A stretch of DNA of 54,725 nucleotides from Psychrobacillus psychrodurans (lineage in GTDB: Bacteria > Bacillota > Bacilli > Bacillales_A > Planococcaceae), in contig FOUN01000019.1 in assembly GCA_900114885.1 (NCBI GenBank), positions 1-54,725 of the forward strand, read 5' to 3'. Within the stretch, counting starts at the first letter, position 1, and every line of letters starts with the position of its first letter. A model generated the notes under the pieces. It searched no databases and was not told the origin of the DNA. It saw only the letters and a program-made list of their open reading frames with translations. This document shows, one piece after another, positions 50,292 through 54,725 of the stretch. The position numbers and the translations under genes are program-made.

Positions 50292-52595
50292 TTATTTATT
50301 TGTATCATCCTCAGTTTTTTCTTGTTGTTTTTGTTCTTGGCCTCGACCAAAACCGCCTCCACTTTGCATATTACCTCTCATTCCACCTCCCATTGTCGAT
50401 GATCCTTCTTCTGTAACTCCATTACTATTTAAATAAGTCATGACTGTTGTAGGAGAATATGTCACACTACTTGTTGGATCTGTTGTCGTGGCATTCGTAT
50501 AGACTCCATCAACAACTTCACCTGTTAGAGTACCTCCACGGCTTAAAGTTGTATTTGCATTTAGCTCTATATCTGGAGAACTAATTAATATCATTTGATA
50601 TTTTTTTTCAGGTGCGACTGTGATAATTTGTTCACCATCAGCATTTGTTAAAGTAACAGGCGTGTTAGCTTCAACTGTCTCATCAAATGTCATCATAATA
50701 GTATTTTGTGTAGATCCATCGGATACACCTAACGCCATTCCAGTACTTCCAGAAGCTATTAGAGTTCCGCCTTCTATTATAAATGTTCCATCATAGTCTA
50801 ACGTACCATTCATCATCTCAGTTGGACCATAAACGATAGCTGTGCCACCCGTCATCGTAATATTCGTATTAGAGTCTAATCCATCGCCATCTGCATCTAC
50901 ATATAAATATCCTCCAGAAATCGTAAGCTGTCCATCTTCGATTGTTGAGTCAACTTCTTCTTTTTCTTCTGTCTCCGTTGCAGTTTCAGTTTGAATGATA
51001 CCCCCAAACATTTCATTCTTGTTACTGCCACCATTTACATTGACACCATCATCTGCCGCTTTAAGATGAATAGAACCATCTGACACCTCAATATTAGTAC
51101 CTTCAATACCTTCTAAACTTTTTAAAATCGTAATATCCCCACCAGCGATAGATACATTACTATCCGCATGTATACCATCATCTCCCGTTGAAAGAGTTTC
51201 TTCTCCTCCCCGAATAGTTAAATCTCCATTACTATGAAGTGCATCTTCGACTGCATCAACTGTGATTGAACCACCTACAATATTTAATTTTGTTCCTGCT
51301 TTTATTCCTTTTTGGCTTGTAGTCTCAACAATTGAAGTATTGGCATTATCATCTTCTTCTGTATTTTTTTCCACTGGAACTGAATTTGGCTCTCCTTCTA
51401 TCGGAGCTTGTTGTTCAGCCCCTACTTCTGGCAATTGTCTATTCGGAGGTAGATCTCCACCCTCTGGAATTTCTCTGTCCATTCCACCGCCACCTGGAGG
51501 CATCATAGAACCTAGAGACGTTGTTAAATACTCTCGAATTTCATCTGTTGTCATACCTTCAAGTTCACTTGTAATATCATTTGGGAAATTCATACGTTCC
51601 ATATTCTTCACAAATGCTTCTATTTCTTCATCTGTCATTGAACTGAAATCCATACCCATTCCTGCACTCATTTCTGGCTTCTTGCCTGTACCGTCCCCTA
51701 CGCCCATCTCCATGCCGGGCTCTGATGAAGAAACTACTTCTGGACTTCCATCACCAGTTTTAACGGAGTACTCACCATCAACTACAACGATTTCATTCTC
51801 AGCTTGTATACCGTCACCTTGTGCTATCACTGTTAAGTTGCCACTTTCTAGAACAATATTTCCTCGATCAGCATCCTCATCGTTTGATGATTTTACACCA
51901 TCGCCATCAGCAGTTATATTAACTGTAGCATTGGACATTGCAAATACATCACGGCCGACAACACCATCATCGATTGCAGTTACATTGATAGTACCACCTG
52001 TAATAATCAAATCATCGCGGCTCACTATTCCATCTTTGTACTGACCATTAACAGTCAACATACCTGTACCGTTGATGACTAAATCATCCTTACTAAAAAC
52101 AGCTGCCCCAACTTCCTTATTTGCTTCGTTCTCATAAATATAAGATGTTGCATCTGTTATAATATTGTCCTTTCCTTTTACAAGTGAAATAATCGTTTTA
52201 TCTGATTGCTCGATATTAATTGCTGCATTGGTAGATGAGGTAATCTCTACACCATTTAGTATCAAGCGTACATTCCCAGTGTCCTCTGTATTTATTTTAA
52301 TTTGACCGTCAGAAAGAGAACCTTCTAGTATATAGGTACCTGAAGTATGAATCTCTATATTTTGTCCATTAATAATTACACCACCAGAGCCATCAAAAGT
52401 GGATGCCTCATCATTTAAAATTATTTTTGTAAATACCTCATCTTCCCAGTCAGTATAATAATCCTCTGGATCATAATCTACATATTGAGATATTAGTACT
52501 TCTGTATCCATTGTTGTCTCTTTACTGCTCTTTTCATTACACCCTCCAGCAATTAAGATTGCCGCTATTATTAACGGTATTACTATCTTTTTCAT
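50292..52595 (-). CDS. Cthe_2159-type carbohydrate-binding lipoprotein
   Basis: A 767-residue exported protein: signal with Cys-19 (LIAGGCN), then a long run of beta-helix turns such as D-D-L-V-I-N-G-T-G-M-L-T-V-N-G, ITGGTINVTAIDDGVVGRD and GGSITVDAVEDALHSNGDL, typical of the Cthe_2159 carbohydrate-binding family (polysaccharide or pectin-like ligands, Ca-rich Asp ladders). A Met/Pro/Gly-rich insert (about residues 295-420) interrupts the helix, and the tail is Gly/Gln-rich. Start: ATG 52595 behind GGAGG. Function unknown; probably cell-surface. Confidence 0.85.
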   Translation of the reverse strand: MKKIVIPLIIAAILIAGGCNEKSSKETTMDTEVLISQYVDYDPEDYYTDWEDEVFTKIILNDEASTFDGSGGVIINGQNIEIHTSGTYILEGSLSDGQIKINTEDTGNVRLILNGVEITSSTNAAINIEQSDKTIISLVKGKDNIITDATSYIYENEANKEVGAAVFSKDDLVINGTGMLTVNGQYKDGIVSRDDLIITGGTINVTAIDDGVVGRDVFAMSNATVNITADGDGVKSSNDEDADRGNIVLESGNLTVIAQGDGIQAENEIVVVDGEYSVKTGDGSPEVVSSSEPGMEMGVGDGTGKKPEMSAGMGMDFSSMTDEEIEAFVKNMERMNFPNDITSELEGMTTDEIREYLTTSLGSMMPPGGGGMDREIPEGGDLPPNRQLPEVGAEQQAPIEGEPNSVPVEKNTEEDDNANTSIVETTSQKGIKAGTKLNIVGGSITVDAVEDALHSNGDLTIRGGEETLSTGDDGIHADSNVSIAGGDITILKSLEGIEGTNIEVSDGSIHLKAADDGVNVNGGSNKNEMFGGIIQTETATETEEKEEVDSTIEDGQLTISGGYLYVDADGDGLDSNTNITMTGGTAIVYGPTEMMNGTLDYDGTFIIEGGTLIASGSTGMALGVSDGSTQNTIMMTFDETVEANTPVTLTNADGEQIITVAPEKKYQMILISSPDIELNANTTLSRGGTLTGEVVDGVYTNATTTDPTSSVTYSPTTVMTYLNSNGVTEEGSSTMGGGMRGNMQSGGGFGRGQEQKQQEKTEDDTNK

Positions 52596-52615
52596 CAAAT
52601 TACCTCCTATAAAAG

Positions 52616-52641
52616 AGAGATCTGTAAATTTACAGACCTCT
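52616..52641 (-). other. Intercistronic hairpin
   Basis: AGAG-N-TCTGTAAA / TTTACAGA-N-CTCT between the DUF4956 stop and the lipoprotein start, with TTTT after it. It may attenuate or process the transcript. Confidence 0.6.
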
Positions 52642-52647
52642 TTCAAA

Positions 52648-53334
52648 TTATGCAGTAAAATTACCATCGTAACTTAGCATCACTGCTGAAGACACACCTT
52701 GTACTTGTGAAATTTCAGAAACAATTTTTGAATCATTTTCTTTCACACGTATCTCATAGGTTACCTCCGTTTCATATTCTAAAATATGAGACTTCGATTT
52801 TAGTGCATATTTCTTCGTTGAATTTCCAAGTAATTGTTCAATGGCATCAGCTGCATCACCATTAGCAAATTTCACAACCAATAAATATGGATTTTCTACT
52901 ACAATTTTATTTGCAAATACGATTATGACTAGACTTATTAAGATTGTGCCAAAGATTCCTAACAGGATAAAACCTGCTCCACATAAAATACCTACAATTA
53001 CTGACCAAAATAAGTAGACTAAATCCATCGGATCCTTAATCGGCGTACGGAAACGAACGATGGATAATGCACCAACCATACCAAGTGATAATAGAACATT
53101 CTGACTGATACCCATGATGACTAGCGCTGTTGCCATTGTCATAATCATCAATGAGATATTAAATGTATGGGAGTAAATTACACCATTAAACGTTTTTTTA
53201 TAAACTACATAAATTACTACCCCCAATAGGAAAGCTGAAATAAGACCTATCAGTGAATCAGTTAAAGAAAATGAAGCTGTTTTTTCTATAAAGCTTGATT
53301 TGAAAATATCTGTAAAAGTTGTTGAAGTTGCCAT
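52648..53334 (-). CDS. DUF4956 membrane protein
   Basis: A 228-residue protein with four hydrophobic segments in the first 150 residues. The family motif SIVRFRTPIKDPMDLVY lies between helices, and a soluble alpha/beta C-terminal domain (VVKFANGDAADAIEQLL) follows. DUF4956 proteins travel with VTC-domain and CotH-like genes; their role is undetermined. Start: ATG 53334 behind TTAGGAGG. Confidence 0.88.
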   Translation of the reverse strand: MATSTTFTDIFKSSFIEKTASFSLTDSLIGLISAFLLGVVIYVVYKKTFNGVIYSHTFNISLMIMTMATALVIMGISQNVLLSLGMVGALSIVRFRTPIKDPMDLVYLFWSVIVGILCGAGFILLGIFGTILISLVIIVFANKIVVENPYLLVVKFANGDAADAIEQLLGNSTKKYALKSKSHILEYETEVTYEIRVKENDSKIVSEISQVQGVSSAVMLSYDGNFTA

Positions 53335-53485
53335 TTTAAATCCTCCTAATATATCTCTCATTAACGGACAGTAAGTCTCCTACAGGCTTAACCTAATCAA
53401 TAAAACATTAGTAGGAGGTCCATACATGCCCAATTGGTCTAACTTTTAGTGGCGGATAAACCTACCAACTGATTGAAGTTTCACT

Positions 53486-54187
53486 TTATATATACATACG
53501 ACTTAGCTGATATTTGGAATATGCTTCATGTTTCGTATTAATACCTTGAAGCAACATTTTCACAATATCGGGCAAGTACTCGTCGAACTTTACTTCAAGA
53601 ATAACCTCTGTAGGATCAAGTACATCGACCATTGGTAAATGCTTATTGAACATATCTGTATTACGTAAGCTTGTCTGCACTTTACTGTCAAACGTCACTC
53701 TTACATTTCCATATAAGTAAACGTAAGCTTCTCTCTCGTAATCTACTACTGACATTGGCTTAACTAAATTCATTTTCATTTCTGCGAACAATTCACAAAT
53801 TAACGAACGATTATCTTTCTCCATCCAAGAAATATCACCACTACGAATTTTTTCAAATTCGGATCGTGTCAAATTACACTTAGATTTAAAGGTTAAATTA
53901 TTACGCTTACTTTTCCGTTCAAGATTAATAATCTCATCACTTTTCCCATAAATACGTACACGGTATTTATCTCTAGTTAAGTAACCTTCCTTTTTCTCGT
54001 TCATAACTTTGTTTTCAAAGTTATCAAAGTAACATGAACGAATTAAATATTTCCCTGTTTCACCAGCATGAGTATCTAAACGCATCACAAATTTCAACTT
54101 GTTTTTTAGTAACATATAATCTAAATATGTGATGCCATATTTTAGTTCTTGTCGCCCTTTTGGATTAAATGAGGTTTGAATAGGCAT
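53486..54187 (-). CDS. VTC-domain (polyphosphate-polymerase-like) protein
   Basis: A 233-residue VTC-domain protein with the tunnel-lining strands: RQELKYGIT, LIRSCYFDNFEN, KYRVRIYG, NLERKSKRNN and VILEVKFDEYLP. In yeast Vtc4 this fold makes polyphosphate; here basic residues at the tunnel strands (R, K) are present, but activity is unproven. AAGGAGTG precedes the ATG. It is first in the order VTC - DUF4956 - carbohydrate-binding lipoprotein. Confidence 0.88.
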   Translation of the reverse strand: MPIQTSFNPKGRQELKYGITYLDYMLLKNKLKFVMRLDTHAGETGKYLIRSCYFDNFENKVMNEKKEGYLTRDKYRVRIYGKSDEIINLERKSKRNNLTFKSKCNLTRSEFEKIRSGDISWMEKDNRSLICELFAEMKMNLVKPMSVVDYEREAYVYLYGNVRVTFDSKVQTSLRNTDMFNKHLPMVDVLDPTEVILEVKFDEYLPDIVKMLLQGINTKHEAYSKYQLSRMYI

Positions 54188-54501
54188 GTTTACACTCCTT
54201 TCTATATTGAATTTACTTTACATTGGAAAAGATCAACTAACTTGCTGATAAACCTACTTTAACTAATAAATATGTCAGCAATGCGTCAAGTAAATATTTT
54301 GTAAATTATTCATCTGATGATTTAGTATTTCTAGTTGTTTTGAACTTTTCTGACTGATCTAACTTAAATTTAAAAGGGACTTAACCATTTGCCGGCTAAG
54401 TCCCTTTTGCTATTCTTCTTACCAGATCCAATAAGTGAACCCAAAAATGATCATCATATTCATATTTTCAAACATCTAAAAAAAGCCACCTCATTGGATT
54501 T
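54188..54501. other. Gap between the VTC gene and the IS element
   Basis: About 310 bases that must include the VTC promoter, which I cannot place with confidence. A hairpin of the 46681 type lies at 54372-54410. No gene is seen; a CotH homologue, often found in such clusters, is not here. Confidence 0.5.
54372..54410. terminator. Hairpin like that at 46681
   Basis: AAAAGGGACTTA / TAAGTCCCTTTT. It is very similar to the yhzD terminator; the gene served is outside the window or lost. Confidence 0.6.
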
Positions 54502-54529
54502 TGCACTGACCTAAACAAATGAGACAAAT

Positions 54530-54590
54530 AAAAACACCTTTCGTTGAAAAACGGGTATACAATACCTAAATTCAATACGGAGGTGTTTTT
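54530..54590 (+). promoter_or_regulatory. Stem masking the transposase ribosome site
   Basis: AAAAACACCT (54530-54539) pairs with AGGTGTTTTT (54581-54590), which contains the ribosome site of the transposase gene. Transcripts entering from outside would fold and hide the site, limiting transposase synthesis. Confidence 0.65.
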
Positions 54591-54593
54591 TCT

Positions 54594-54725
54594 ATGGGAA
54601 CAAGAGTCAGTTATCCAGTAGAAGTGAAAATGAAGGCCATTGAAATGCGGTTAGCTAAGGTGCCGGTAAAAGAAGTAATGGAAGAATTGAATATTCGGAA
54701 CAAAACGCAATTGAAGACATGGATG
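54594..54725 (+). CDS. IS3-family transposase OrfA, cut by the window edge
   Basis: 44 codons, open to the edge: VSYPVEVKMKAIEMRLA, then VPVKEVMEELNIRNKTQLKT, a helix-turn-helix of the IS3/IS150 OrfA type that binds the element's ends. The ATG follows GGAGGTG. The downstream OrfB (integrase-like catalytic part) is not in the window. Confidence 0.82.
   Translation, partial: MGTRVSYPVEVKMKAIEMRLAKVPVKEVMEELNIRNKTQLKTWM

Larger units (their letters stand above)
54502..54725 (+). mobile_element. Left end of an IS3-family insertion sequence
   Basis: The probable left terminal repeat begins TGCACTGACCTAAACAAATG (54502), shaped like IS150-group ends (TG-rich start and a GAGACA segment), and is followed by the transposase leader. 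The right part is outside the window, so the boundary is inferred. Confidence 0.65.

Noticed and set aside
51262-52044. 260-codon plus-strand frame opposite the carbohydrate-binding gene
   Set aside because: It is the antisense shadow of a repetitive Asp/Gly-rich gene; the Ser/Pro/Ile-rich product and lack of ribosome site show no real gene.
53423-53446. Seven-codon frame (MPNWSNF) behind GTAGGAGG on the plus strand
   Set aside because: The ribosome site is good but the frame is tiny, opposite to the cluster and without a promoter or known leader role; probably chance.
1-54725. CRISPR arrays, rRNA or tRNA genes, prophage modules
   Set aside because: No regularly spaced direct repeats, no rRNA-like stretch, no tRNA cloverleaf noticed, and no phage structural or integrase gene apart from the IS end.

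Overview
The window looks like chromosome from a low-GC, endospore-forming Gram-positive bacterium of the Bacillaceae/Planococcaceae type. A Psychrobacillus-, Lysinibacillus- or Sporosarcina-like organism is my guess from gene content, not from any search. Most genes have strong AGGAGG-type ribosome sites, sigma-A-like promoters and hairpin-plus-T-run terminators. Spore-former genes are present (a YjcZ-type micro-protein, Hpr/ScoC, YhaM/YhaN/YhaO, PrsA). The gene order matches, in inverted orientation, the Bacillus subtilis backbone lcfB - lplJ - yhfH - yhgE/yhgD - hemH/hemE - hmoB - ecsBA - hit - trpP - yhaH - hpr - prsA - yhaMNO. Accessory blocks are spliced into it.

Layout. 0.2-4.8 kb: DGC-domain protein, TPR protein, a doubtful small membrane ORF, and a compact minus-strand operon GNAT - fetA - fetB - NUDIX. 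5-10.1 kb: amino-acid permease, S9 peptidase, and lcfB with a FadR-like operator. 10.3-14.7 kb: a BceRSAB-type peptide-sensing and detoxification module. 14.8-16 kb: lplJ and the 41-aa YhfH. 16.1-23.4 kb: an accessory strip with a quinol monooxygenase, a MarR regulator and nitroreductase that share palindromic operators, a thioredoxin-reductase-like flavoprotein, an AraC-GyrI regulator, a glyoxalase-fold protein, FabZ, a lipoprotein and a P-loop protein, with recurring short intergenic repeats. 23.6-26.7 kb: a repeat element and yhgE/yhgD. 26.8-30.3 kb: a four-gene operon of beta-propeller lipoprotein, response regulator, histidine kinase and YtkA/FixH-like lipoprotein. 30.3-31.1 kb: gene-free DNA with two inverted GC-rich repeats, where hemY lies in B. 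subtilis. 31-33 kb: hemE-hemH, divergent from hmoB. 33.8-40.6 kb: ecsAB, hit, trpP (with a TRAP-type leader), yhaH, hpr, two membrane proteins, yjcZ-like, prsA. 40.7-45.5 kb: yhaO-yhaN-yhaM. 45.6-47.6 kb: an autoregulated XRE/membrane-protein operon, yhzD and a second PrsA-like foldase. 48-50 kb: a two-component system. 50.3-54.2 kb: a VTC-domain, DUF4956 and Cthe_2159-type carbohydrate-binding lipoprotein cluster. 54.5 kb to the edge: the left end of an IS3-family element.

How the genes fit together. HemE and HemH supply heme-pathway steps and HmoB degrades heme. EcsAB, PrsA, the second foldase and Hpr concern secretion, protein folding at the membrane, and the transition state. YhaM/N/O handle RNA and DNA ends. 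Three two-component systems (Bce-like, YtkA-linked, and the one beside the VTC cluster) point to extensive envelope sensing. The least described system is the VTC/DUF4956/carbohydrate-binding cluster with its neighbouring two-component system, followed by the YtkA/propeller two-component operon. Short regulatory sequences are unusually legible here: a six-triplet TRAP site, twin MarR palindromes, back-to-back XRE palindromes, a FadR-like box and a stem that masks the transposase ribosome site.
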